The notes beneath the pieces are model-generated. The model saw nothing but the letters and a program-made list of their open reading frames with translations, ran no database searches and had not been told where the DNA came from. A DNA stretch of 25,144 nt from a virus. Of this stretch, positions 1 to 7,597 are shown one piece after another; the stretch's first letter is position 1, and each line of letters begins with the position of its first letter. Where the stretch lies: IMG/VR virus record IMGVR_UViG_3300017598_000680, positions 1 through 25,144 of that record; one strand, written 5' to 3'. The position numbers and the translations under genes are program-made.

Positions 1-2055
1 ACTATAGACTATGAAAATGTTCCTACAGAGTTATTGGTGGGGACTTTCGATCTACCACATTCAGTTACGTCTGATGGCACTATTGCTCTTGATTACAAAA
101 TTCAAGATGGACGAATTTATATTCTGTATGTGACCAATGTAGGATCTACTGGTAGTGAAGTTATATTTTGTTATGTGGATATAACAGCTCCTACTGTGGT
201 GGCCGATAGCATGATAGTTGTTTGGCGACCTCTTAACAGAAGAATAGACTCTGAGATAAGCCTGGTTTCAACCTCTGCTGGGTTTGTTGGTTTCATAGTG
301 TCTCATAGCTCCGGGGAGCATCTTGAATCTTATCCTGTCAGTACCGGGGTTTGGTCAGGTTCTGCTTACCCAACAGAAAATCAAGTATGGGAGTATCAAA
401 GTTATCGTGATTTGTATAATTATTCTCTGACAGCCTTTAGAGCAGAGGCTGGAACTTTTATTGTACATGGAGTGCAAAAATCCGGAAATAGCGTCGCAGT
501 TTATAGGTTTGATACAGAATTTGGGACAGTAGATAAAACTAGATTTATTAACCCCAATCCTGCGACTCTTGGAAGTAACCCGGTATTTGTTGATTTTCTT
601 TCCGGTGAAACTTTTATAAGGGTTCTGGCTTCCCATTATACTGCCGGGGTTGGTGCCGAAGTGCTTAGCCTTGCAGTTGACAGAAACAATCTGGATCTTG
701 TGCGGAAACAAGTAATCCCGTACACCAAGCAGATAGCCGATGGCGATCCTCAACCGTATATATGCAACCTTACTGGTATAGGCGGCGGAAGAGCCATTAT
801 GGCCAGGACAACTGTAAACGAGGACTACATGGAGATAGAGGTTTTCGATTATTTATCCGGATCAACTGGGGAACTGGTGGCAGTAGAAGACTGCGAGAGA
901 ACCTTGATCCGGTTTCAACCTGGGGCTACCCCTGTCGCTGCTGTTGCTGATCTTAGTCTAGCAGCCAACCTCGATTTGCAGTTTTATTCGGGCAGAAAGT
1001 TGTTTCTCCCTGTGGTGGAAGACCCTACTGGCGGGGATTATCATTTAGACGGGGACTATGTAAAAGGCAGTATTTTAGATTTTGAGCTGGCTTTGGCCAC
1101 GCTGACGCACAGAGAATATGGAGCTGAGATAGGGTCTGCGAGCGATACTGGCCTTGAGAGTTACGGCCTGAAGGGCAATGCGTCTAATGACACCCTTGAA
1201 ATGAGTATAACAGAGGCGACAACCCTGGCGGGTTTGAAGGTATCTGCGACATTTGACAGAGCAAACTCAAACATCTGGGCCTCCAGTGCCTGGATCTATA
1301 TCCAAGAACTGGATTATTCGTTTCCATTGGTGTTGGGAGATGAGACGGGCTCTTGGCCCATTACTATAACTGATGAAGGGGTCAGTATCGGGGAGGAATA
1401 CGGGGCGGCTTTAAGTGCTAGTAGCACACTGACGTTTGAAGTATTTCAAATAACTGATTTTGTTGGGGGCGCAGTAGATATTACTTATAGCGATCTGTCT
1501 ATAACTGCCTATGAACAAACAGATCCGACAGTAGAAAGTTGTACAGAATCGGGTGGTGCTATAGATATGTTTACCACAGTGCAATTCGCTGAGGGCGTAC
1601 ATAACGAGTACAGTTCACCAGTTAGTTTGGGTGCAAATGAATCCGTATTCAAAACAAGAAGACTATATGAGCCGGGTGATCCGGGCATCTCTGTTTCTGG
1701 TGGCAGCTTCATAGGCCAAGATTGGATGGGTTTTGGAGGCATGGGAATACTGGTAGAGACAGATGTTGATTTAGATTTTTCATACGCGAATACTGTGGAA
1801 ATACTAGTTATTTCCAATACTAGTAGGCAAGGGAATGACGCATCTGGTGCTTATTATTTTATGGACTCTGTTGGTGACTATTATGGTGGCTCTGGTATGG
1901 TTATTCCTGAGTCTGGAACCATTATTCTAGACATTAGTGGGATGCGTAACTCAGAACACATCGATGCAACAACCGTTAGAAAATTTGAGTTTGATTTAAT
2001 GTATGGCGGCATGGGTGGCGGAGAAATTGAACTTGGCCCTATTATTTATACTTGA
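1..2055 (+). CDS. Large beta-rich virion/tail protein (5' partial)
   Basis: The frame is open from base 1, so the true start lies upstream; an in-frame TTG at 34 is not a convincing start because coding-like sequence continues before it. At least 684 residues are visible, ending at TGA 2053-2055. The protein has many alternating hydrophobic/polar beta-strand stretches, is rich in Ser, Thr and Gly, has no transmembrane segment, and has a Gly/Met-rich C-terminus (around MYGGMGGGEIELG). That composition is typical of phage tail-tip or receptor-interacting proteins. The next genes are a distal-tail-like and a fibre-like protein, which supports a tail-tip or side-appendage role. No enzymatic motif is seen. 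The assignment as virion protein rests on composition and context; the specific function is unknown. Confidence 0.7.
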   Translation, partial: TIDYENVPTELLVGTFDLPHSVTSDGTIALDYKIQDGRIYILYVTNVGSTGSEVIFCYVDITAPTVVADSMIVVWRPLNRRIDSEISLVSTSAGFVGFIVSHSSGEHLESYPVSTGVWSGSAYPTENQVWEYQSYRDLYNYSLTAFRAEAGTFIVHGVQKSGNSVAVYRFDTEFGTVDKTRFINPNPATLGSNPVFVDFLSGETFIRVLASHYTAGVGAEVLSLAVDRNNLDLVRKQVIPYTKQIADGDPQPYICNLTGIGGGRAIMARTTVNEDYMEIEVFDYLSGSTGELVAVEDCERTLIRFQPGATPVAAVADLSLAANLDLQFYSGRKLFLPVVEDPTGGDYHLDGDYVKGSILDFELALATLTHREYGAEIGSASDTGLESYGLKGNASNDTLEMSITEATTLAGLKVSATFDRANSNIWASSAWIYIQELDYSFPLVLGDETGSWPITITDEGVSIGEEYGAALSASSTLTFEVFQITDFVGGAVDITYSDLSITAYEQTDPTVESCTESGGAIDMFTTVQFAEGVHNEYSSPVSLGANESVFKTRRLYEPGDPGISVSGGSFIGQDWMGFGGMGILVETDVDLDFSYANTVEILVISNTSRQGNDASGAYYFMDSVGDYYGGSGMVIPESGTIILDISGMRNSEHIDATTVRKFEFDLMYGGMGGGEIELGPIIYT

Positions 2056-2066
2056 CAGGCGGGATA

Positions 2067-2855
2067 ATGGGAAAAGCAATCATAGCACACAACGATCTCG
2101 GGTTGACTGCGGTTTATGCAGGAGGTACCTGGCAAGGCACCTTGACCCCTGCCAATCAGCTCAACAACAGGCTGATAACGGCTAAGGCCAGGACCGCTGA
2201 CACCAGTGAACTGGTGCTTGATCTGGATCTGGCAGCCGGAACGGTATCTTATGATCTGATCAGCTTGATCAATCACAATCTGTCCAGCTTAGCCACCCTG
2301 AGAGTCCAAATCTATGCAGAGACTGCCAGGACGACAGAGGAGTATGATAGCGGCACCCTGTCCATAACAGCGACTGCCGACACTGTTGTGACTCCTGTTT
2401 ATATTCACTTGCTGACAACCCCTACGACAACACAATACATCCGTCTGACAATCAATGATGCAACCAATCTGGACGGCTATTTTGAGTTTGGCAGGATTAC
2501 AGTCCACTCAACCTGGCAGCCTGAGTTCAATGTGGCTTACGGTACTACCTTAGGGTGGGATGATCTGTCCACGGTGATAGAATCCACCACAGGGATCGAG
2601 TTTTATGACAACAGAGTAAAACGTCGCAGAGCCACTCTGCCCTACCAAGCTTTGTCTGATATAGAACGTAAACAGGCTGAAGCTATCATAGGCCGGGAAG
2701 GCACCACAGGGGAACTTATGTTCTGCTTTGATGACGCTGTCTTGACCACTGACTACTCACGAACCTTTCTAGCAAGGATGACAAAGGCTAAGGATGTTCG
2801 TATGATTGAATACAATCTGAATACTGTGTCTCTCAGCCTACAGGAGATTTTGTAA
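2067..2855 (+). CDS. Distal-tail-like structural protein
   Basis: This 262-residue product probably starts at ATG 2067, preceded by AGGCGGG; an earlier in-frame TTG at 2052 overlaps the upstream stop and lacks a ribosome site. The first ~150 residues look like a beta-sandwich (strands with conserved YDLISLINHNL, then WQPEF near the middle). The last ~100 residues contain the pattern W-D-D-L-S, then a basic RVKRRR patch, then a helix resembling DIERKQAEAIIG and a region ending in a beta-strand. That two-part layout is common in phage distal-tail and minor-tail proteins. The stop overlaps the next ATG by one base (TAATG), so the two genes are likely translationally coupled. The tail role is an inference; the structural nature is reasonably sure. 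Confidence 0.6.
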   Translation: MGKAIIAHNDLGLTAVYAGGTWQGTLTPANQLNNRLITAKARTADTSELVLDLDLAAGTVSYDLISLINHNLSSLATLRVQIYAETARTTEEYDSGTLSITATADTVVTPVYIHLLTTPTTTQYIRLTINDATNLDGYFEFGRITVHSTWQPEFNVAYGTTLGWDDLSTVIESTTGIEFYDNRVKRRRATLPYQALSDIERKQAEAIIGREGTTGELMFCFDDAVLTTDYSRTFLARMTKAKDVRMIEYNLNTVSLSLQEIL

Positions 2856-4219
2856 TGACTCAGCAGCTTCTGGACCTTGGCACCACCCCCAATGATGGTA
2901 CAGGGGACACGCTACGGGCAGCTGGAGATAAAATAAACGACAATTTTACTGAGTTATACAATGAGGGCATAGCTGGCTCAGATCCTTTGCTGCTCAGCGG
3001 ATTGAACTGGTCAACGTTGACTCATTCTGGAACTTCCCAGAATTACTCAGCTACGGGAGACATAGCTTTTATCCCGGATGGGGGGAGCATAGCCATTCAA
3101 ACTTCCACATCTGTGGCTGACGGGGATGTTGTTGGGTATGGGTTTTACCCAGAGTTGTTGAAAGGAGCTTACCCAGGGGAGGTGTTATCTGGAACCCTTA
3201 CAGTAGGGGCAACTGAATATAGCTTCTCTCTGACTGTGAATAAAACACCGAACGGGGATGCTTTTGCGTTTACTTCTGAAACAGATAACCGAATTAGCAC
3301 CACAATCAGTAGCAATGCGTATACCCCCGAAGGGTATAATTCCCATGTTGCTGTGTATGTCAGCTCCACTTCCAGCTCTCAAGTAGAAGTGCGAGTTAAC
3401 GATGGGTCTTGGGTGGACATCACTGCCATTACTGATCTTGAGAGTGCTAAAGACGAGGATTTGTATGTCAACGTGAGTGAGACTCTGGAAATCAGACACC
3501 TATCCTCAGCGACTCCTGGGGCCACTACTGATACAACTATTGCGGTAGGCAACCCGGCAGGAACTTACCAATTTCTGTCCACTGCAGCGGTTACCGGCAT
3601 TCTACAGCCAACTCTCACAAACCCGCTTAACGGATCTATAGAAGTCTCTACTGGGGTTTCTATAACCTCTGACGCTTACGCTGTAAACAATCATGCCGAG
3701 GCCCATGCCTCTACTGACTGGCAAGTTTCTGAGTACTCAAACTTTTCTGTCATTCACGAAGAGTCTTTGGCAGACGCGGTCAATCTACTGTCCTGGTCCC
3801 CTGCAACATTAGCTACAGGCACAATTTACTATGCCAGAGTGCGATATAACTCAGTCAGTTATACGTCAAATTGGGCTACATACATAAAATTCACCACTGC
3901 CATAACTAAGGTAATCAGGCCAGACTGTACAACCCCTGCGAACAGTGCTTTGTCTGTATCCACCAGCCCTGCCATGGCTTCCTCCGCGTTTGCTTATTCT
4001 GGGGCAGTCCAGACTCATACACAAAGCCAGTGGCAGATTACAGTAGAAGACAATGATTGGAACGCTTCACCAGTTGACCATACTTCTGCTGTCAATCTGG
4101 TCACCTACTCTGCCGCAGGTCTTGCTGGCTCTACGGTATATAAGTGGCGGATTCGTCATGAAGGGGCCACCACTGGCTGGTCAGAGTGGTCTCAACCTTT
4201 CATCTTTGAAACGGTGTAA
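2855..4219 (+). CDS. Tail fibre/appendage protein with two fibronectin-like modules
   Basis: This is a 454-residue protein with start ATG 2855 behind CAGGAG. Residues ~11-35 carry the motif NDGTGDTLRAAGDKINDNF, a short N-terminal segment known from many phage fibre and appendage proteins, where it is thought to help attach or trimerise. The middle (~50-245) is beta-rich without a recognised family. Residues ~250-350 and ~355-454 are two related ~100-residue modules ending in W-x-x-Y/F-x-x-F-x-T/E-T-type strands, with the hallmark Trp of the B strand (STDWQVSEYS and QSQWQITVED) and a Y-x-x-R-x-R-Y/H strand, resembling fibronectin type III or Ig-like surface modules. A third copy lies at the end of the tail tube protein at 6217-7539. 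Exposure on the virion and weak carbohydrate binding are inferences. Confidence 0.7.
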   Translation: MTQQLLDLGTTPNDGTGDTLRAAGDKINDNFTELYNEGIAGSDPLLLSGLNWSTLTHSGTSQNYSATGDIAFIPDGGSIAIQTSTSVADGDVVGYGFYPELLKGAYPGEVLSGTLTVGATEYSFSLTVNKTPNGDAFAFTSETDNRISTTISSNAYTPEGYNSHVAVYVSSTSSSQVEVRVNDGSWVDITAITDLESAKDEDLYVNVSETLEIRHLSSATPGATTDTTIAVGNPAGTYQFLSTAAVTGILQPTLTNPLNGSIEVSTGVSITSDAYAVNNHAEAHASTDWQVSEYSNFSVIHEESLADAVNLLSWSPATLATGTIYYARVRYNSVSYTSNWATYIKFTTAITKVIRPDCTTPANSALSVSTSPAMASSAFAYSGAVQTHTQSQWQITVEDNDWNASPVDHTSAVNLVTYSAAGLAGSTVYKWRIRHEGATTGWSEWSQPFIFETV

Positions 4220-4221
4220 CC

Positions 4222-5154
4222 ATGTCAACACTATCTAGCCTTTCTCTGGCTGCCGGGTATTTTCATGGAGAGGAATTTGAAGAGTGGTACAAATCCACTG
4301 ACACCTGGGGTTACGGGTTTAGTGGCCGTATCTATGTGTTTGATCGGTTCAAAACGATTTATCACAGACCTACTCGCAGGGAAACACTGGGCATAGTTCC
4401 TGAAATCCTCCTACCTTCTGATCTGGTGATACGACACAAAGCTACAGGGGCTGTGTACATAATCAGTGCAACAGACAGAACTGATGTAGATCAAATCAAT
4501 ATCTATGACAGGGCCAGGGCGCTGCACCGAAGTCATGTCAAAGGGGATCTGATTAGGTACGAAACCCAAGGTGCCGGGGACGATCTTGGTGCCTTGGTTG
4601 CAACCGACCAAGGGAAGGTTTATTACGACTTGGAGCTAAGATCAGAATCGGCTGACCAGATGGACTACTCCCTGCAACAGGGTGACATGGTTGGTAGGTA
4701 TTTTGCCACTCTTTCTTATACCTCAGGGGTTCAGGAAGGTGACTATATTCAGGCTCCCACCGGGGAGTATCATAGGGTTGATGTACTTTATGAAGATAGT
4801 GGGTTCTCTTTAGCTAGAACTACTGGGTTGGCACCTAACCATGAAAGTATGGTTTATGAGCTGCGCACAGGAGCTGGAGGATCATACGACCCAAATACTG
4901 GAGAAGTTACTTCGGCTACAAGAGCAGATAGGGTATTTTCTGGGTATACGGGGTCAATAGAGAAAGCAGATCAAGATGTACAAGGAGAATTAGAATACGA
5001 TATCGAAATCTGGGTGGATGTGGCTCACATAGGGTTTACTCCTGTTCCTGGAGACTTTATCAGAGCCGGTGGTTTGCGCTATCATATTGACAAAGTTACC
5101 AAGAGCCATAGTGGAATAAAGTACCAATTCCTCTGTAGGCGAGCGACTCAATAA
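4222..5154 (+). CDS. Head-tail connector/stopper-like protein
   Basis: This is a 310-residue protein; ATG 4222 follows the previous stop by two bases. It has no hydrophobic segment. Three places repeat the pattern G/S-D-hydrophobic-I followed by a short turn and Y-x-I/V-x-x-V: LPSDLVIRHKATGAVYII (~64), QEGDYIQAPTGEYHRVDV (~171) and PGDFIRAGGLRYHIDKV (~276). The last one, followed by a basic strand ending in LCRRA, resembles the beta-barrel of head-tail stopper proteins of the SPP1 gp16/HK97 joining type. The next two genes are gp10-like and tail-terminator-like, the order expected for neck components. Against this, the family is usually only ~110 residues, so this would be an enlarged form. 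It could equally be a tail-tip protein. Confidence 0.5.
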   Translation: MSTLSSLSLAAGYFHGEEFEEWYKSTDTWGYGFSGRIYVFDRFKTIYHRPTRRETLGIVPEILLPSDLVIRHKATGAVYIISATDRTDVDQINIYDRARALHRSHVKGDLIRYETQGAGDDLGALVATDQGKVYYDLELRSESADQMDYSLQQGDMVGRYFATLSYTSGVQEGDYIQAPTGEYHRVDVLYEDSGFSLARTTGLAPNHESMVYELRTGAGGSYDPNTGEVTSATRADRVFSGYTGSIEKADQDVQGELEYDIEIWVDVAHIGFTPVPGDFIRAGGLRYHIDKVTKSHSGIKYQFLCRRATQ

Positions 5155-5170
5155 TCGGATTGATAGCAGC

Positions 5171-5719
5171 ATGGCCAGACTGACTGAAGCTCAGGTCAAG
5201 AAACACAACCAGAAAACCACCCGGTTTCTGGTGCAGAAGCTCAGAAAGCTGCCGCCTGTGATAATGGCTCGCCTTACCAACGCTACTGTCAGAGCCGTAG
5301 TCAACCACACTTACCAGGATTCCGGTCGGTTCAACTGGAACTGGAACGTTCAATGGAACAGCAAAAACCCGATGGGTGGCAGCGGTACTGAATATGGAGT
5401 CTCCCCTGTAGGCGAGAAGGGCGAGGCCAGAGGCATGGGCCATTCCGTGGTTATCAAAAGCTTGAAGGATGCCATAGGGTTCAACAGATCAAATTTTTCT
5501 CAGGGTAGGCTGTATGAGAATATCAGGGCCGATGAACCCACTCTGGTCAGGATATACAATCCCTTGTATAGCGGAAAATACGGAGAGTACGCAATGGATG
5601 GGGTGTCTGGCGTATCTACCCAAAAAGCAAAAGTCAATGTATCCGACAAGGTTGGTGAAGCAGTAGCCAGAGAGGCCACAAGAATACAGCGGGATATAAA
5701 GTTTACGGGGATCAGGTGA
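5171..5719 (+). CDS. HK97-gp10-like neck/tail-completion protein
   Basis: This 182-residue basic protein starts at ATG 5171, 16 bases after the previous stop; the ribosome site is weak. The N-terminal helix (~1-45) is Lys/Arg-rich, followed by a segment with DSGRFNWNWN, a Gly-rich middle, and NPLYSGKYGEYAMDG (~127-141). The pattern of an amphipathic N-terminal helix, a D-S/T-G-R-x-x-x-x-W turn, a Y-x-x-Y-x-E-Y/G-type strand near residue 135 and a C-terminal helix is the layout of the HK97 gp10-like tail-component family. Those proteins sit immediately before the tail terminator gene, exactly as here. Its stop overlaps the next start (GTGA). The family match is by pattern and position and was not verified by search. 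Confidence 0.6.
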   Translation: MARLTEAQVKKHNQKTTRFLVQKLRKLPPVIMARLTNATVRAVVNHTYQDSGRFNWNWNVQWNSKNPMGGSGTEYGVSPVGEKGEARGMGHSVVIKSLKDAIGFNRSNFSQGRLYENIRADEPTLVRIYNPLYSGKYGEYAMDGVSGVSTQKAKVNVSDKVGEAVAREATRIQRDIKFTGIR

Positions 5720-6156
5720 GTATCGCAGCCATAACAGAGCTTTTGGAGAGTACGCTTCAGTCAAACTGGGACACTACTCCCATTGCCTGGAACAACGTAG
5801 AAGCCAGGGACCACGACATCTCCGAAGCGCCTTTGTTGTCTGCCGGTGACAAGGATTATATAAACTTTGTAGTTGACATAACAAAGACACAGGCTATAGA
5901 AATACCTCTTGGGTTTATTCGCTATCATGGATACATAGCGATAGAAATTTATGTCAAAGAGGGGGTGGGGACCAGGGGGATAGTGACCCTGATAGACTCT
6001 TTAAACGAACTTTTTCAATATCAGATGATAGACGATGGTGTTACCTGTATAAGGACTCACGAATACATGGATTCTGGTACATTCAATATTCAAGAAGGGT
6101 GGCTAATGCATACTGCCCAATGGCCTTTCTCTGTAGAATTTAGGAGAGTGGCATGA
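5716..6156 (+). CDS. Tail-terminator-like protein
   Basis: This is a 146-residue protein with a GTG start overlapping the upstream stop by four bases, with GGGG just upstream. An N-terminal helix (ITELLESTLQSNW) is followed by a strand-rich core: a V-E-A-R-D-type segment, a Y-I-N-F-V-V-D-I strand, a G-Y-I-A-I-E-I-Y strand, a helix with LIDSLNELFQY and a C-terminal strand WPFSVEFRR. This is the fold pattern of small phage tail-terminator proteins (lambda gpU-like; families such as DUF4128). These proteins cap the growing tail tube at its head-proximal end. Length fits the family, and it lies between the gp10-like gene and the tail tube gene, the canonical position. The function is inferred from pattern and synteny. 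Confidence 0.6.
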   Translation: MSIAAITELLESTLQSNWDTTPIAWNNVEARDHDISEAPLLSAGDKDYINFVVDITKTQAIEIPLGFIRYHGYIAIEIYVKEGVGTRGIVTLIDSLNELFQYQMIDDGVTCIRTHEYMDSGTFNIQEGWLMHTAQWPFSVEFRRVA

Positions 6157-6169
6157 GAAGTTCCGGCCT

Positions 6170-6195
6170 GAGGGGCGGCTCCCCCTCTATTTTGT
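6170..6195 (+). terminator. Hairpin before tail tube gene
   Basis: GAGGGG (6170-6175) pairs with CCCCTC (6182-6187) over a six-base loop, followed by TATTTTGTTC. It resembles an intrinsic terminator. With only 21 bases left before the tail tube start there is no room for a separate promoter downstream, so partial termination or protection of the mRNA end is more plausible than complete stop. Confidence 0.5.
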
Positions 6196-6216
6196 TCAAT
6201 ACGAGAGGGTTAAATT

Positions 6217-7539
6217 ATGACATGCCCAGCATTTGGATCAACCTCTGAAGTTTCTGTATATTACGCAATCGATGAAGATCCTACGTCTGCTATCCCGTCT
6301 GCCCAGCACTGGAAGCAGGTGCGAATCACGGGTGAATCTCTGGATCTGAACCTCAGCTCCACCGTTTCTGACGAAATTACCCCCCAGCGGTCTTATTCCG
6401 ACTCCATCCTGACTCAGGGCGAGGTATCCGGCGGCTTCAACTTCGAGGCCACTGCCGAGAATATTGACGACTTCCTGATCGCTGTTCTGCAGGCGGATAA
6501 GGACCTTTTAGTCGATCTTAAAGGTACTGATAATCCTTGGCTCAAGACTGAGACCATTCAGAATGGTAGCACCAAAAAGTGTTTAATGTTCCTGAAGAAC
6601 ATCGTTGTAGGCACGGCTACCCACTCCTTTACCTACCGTGGCTGTCAGATTGATTCACTCAGCCTGAATCTGGAATCCGGTGCCATCATCAATGGCGAAG
6701 TCACTCTCATGGGTTCCGGTGGTAGCGTGTCTCTGGTAGTTGGTACCTGGACATTTGAAGCAGCCACGGATACTCCGCTTCTGTCTGCTGTCAATAGCCT
6801 GACTACTTTTGTTCTGACTGACTCTGCCGATAGCGCCATTACCTCAACTTTCCAATCGTTCAACCTTACCTTCAGCAATCAGCTGCGTCAGCAGTTCGCT
6901 GTTGGAACCGGCTCCCTGTATGCTGCTGGTGTGGCATCCGGTCGATTTCAGGCCTCTGCTTCCACTACTCAGTATTATTCCAGCTACGACATGTACACTC
7001 AGTATGTGGCGGACAGCGTTCTCAAACTGGAGTTCTCGCTGGACGATGCCGATAGCAATGGCTGGACCTTTGACATGGACAAACTCAAGGCCCAGGGTGG
7101 CGTTATCCCGCTGGCCGGTGGCCCCGATGCGGATCTGCTAATCAGCCCGGACATGCAGGCATTCGAGGATGCTTCCGGTGGCACTATTCAGATCACCAAG
7201 GATGTGTCCAGGCATATAGATAAACCAATAAATTCAGATCCAGCAATCGATGACACTGATGTAGAGATTCTGGTGGAGATGGCTGGCTCTGCCGTGGCTT
7301 GGACTGGTACTGCTCAGACTCATGCTGCTTCTCAATGGCAGGTGTTTGCGGATGACACTGGAGTTGATTACACGGATCTCATCTACGACTCCGGAGAAGA
7401 AACTGATTTGGTGGCGCACACAGCCGGTTCAGCATTGACCAATAGTACTGAATATTGGTGGCGTTGTCGGTATCGAGCCTCTGCTACTGGTTGGGGTCCT
7501 TGGTCTGATGTCACCCATTTCACCACTGTTGCTGCGTAA
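6217..7539 (+). CDS. Tail tube (major tail) protein with C-terminal fibronectin-like module
   Basis: This is a 440-residue protein; ATG 6217 follows GAGAGGG at good spacing. Residues ~1-325 resemble the phage tail tube family: an early strand with R-I-T-G-E-S-L-D-L-N, then DEITPQRSYSDS, then an S-G-G-F-N-F-E strand before an ENIDDFLIAVL helix, and a later strand with the S-L-S-L-N-L-E pattern. These subunits stack as hexamers to form the tail tube. Residues ~338-440 form a separate module with QTHAASQWQVFADD and YWWRCRYRASATGWGPW, clearly related to the two modules at the end of the 2855-4219 protein. Extra Ig-like domains on tail tube proteins are known in other siphoviruses (for example lambda gpV). 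The gene is bracketed by hairpins on both sides, consistent with an abundant product. Confidence 0.8.
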   Translation: MTCPAFGSTSEVSVYYAIDEDPTSAIPSAQHWKQVRITGESLDLNLSSTVSDEITPQRSYSDSILTQGEVSGGFNFEATAENIDDFLIAVLQADKDLLVDLKGTDNPWLKTETIQNGSTKKCLMFLKNIVVGTATHSFTYRGCQIDSLSLNLESGAIINGEVTLMGSGGSVSLVVGTWTFEAATDTPLLSAVNSLTTFVLTDSADSAITSTFQSFNLTFSNQLRQQFAVGTGSLYAAGVASGRFQASASTTQYYSSYDMYTQYVADSVLKLEFSLDDADSNGWTFDMDKLKAQGGVIPLAGGPDADLLISPDMQAFEDASGGTIQITKDVSRHIDKPINSDPAIDDTDVEILVEMAGSAVAWTGTAQTHAASQWQVFADDTGVDYTDLIYDSGEETDLVAHTAGSALTNSTEYWWRCRYRASATGWGPWSDVTHFTTVAA

Positions 7540-7548
7540 CAGTAGCTC

Positions 7549-7574
7549 AACCCCGGCCTAATCGCCGGGGTTTG
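7549..7574 (+). terminator. Intrinsic terminator after tail tube gene
   Basis: CCCCGGC (7551-7557) pairs with GCCGGGG (7564-7570) around a six-base loop, preceded by AA and followed by TTTGT. The U-tract is short, so read-through into the next gene (start 7598) is likely. Confidence 0.6.
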
Positions 7575-7597
7575 TCCCCCTTGCTGGAGCATTACAA

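Noticed and set aside
355-753. Long minus-strand open frame of 132 codons opposite the large virion gene
   Set aside because: It is fully antisense to a well-supported gene, has no ribosome site and reads as low-quality Cys/Ile-rich sequence.
6153-6248. 31-codon frame starting in the ATGA overlap after the tail-terminator gene
   Set aside because: It runs through the hairpin and into the tail tube start in another frame, with no conserved pattern; the hairpin explains the spacer better.
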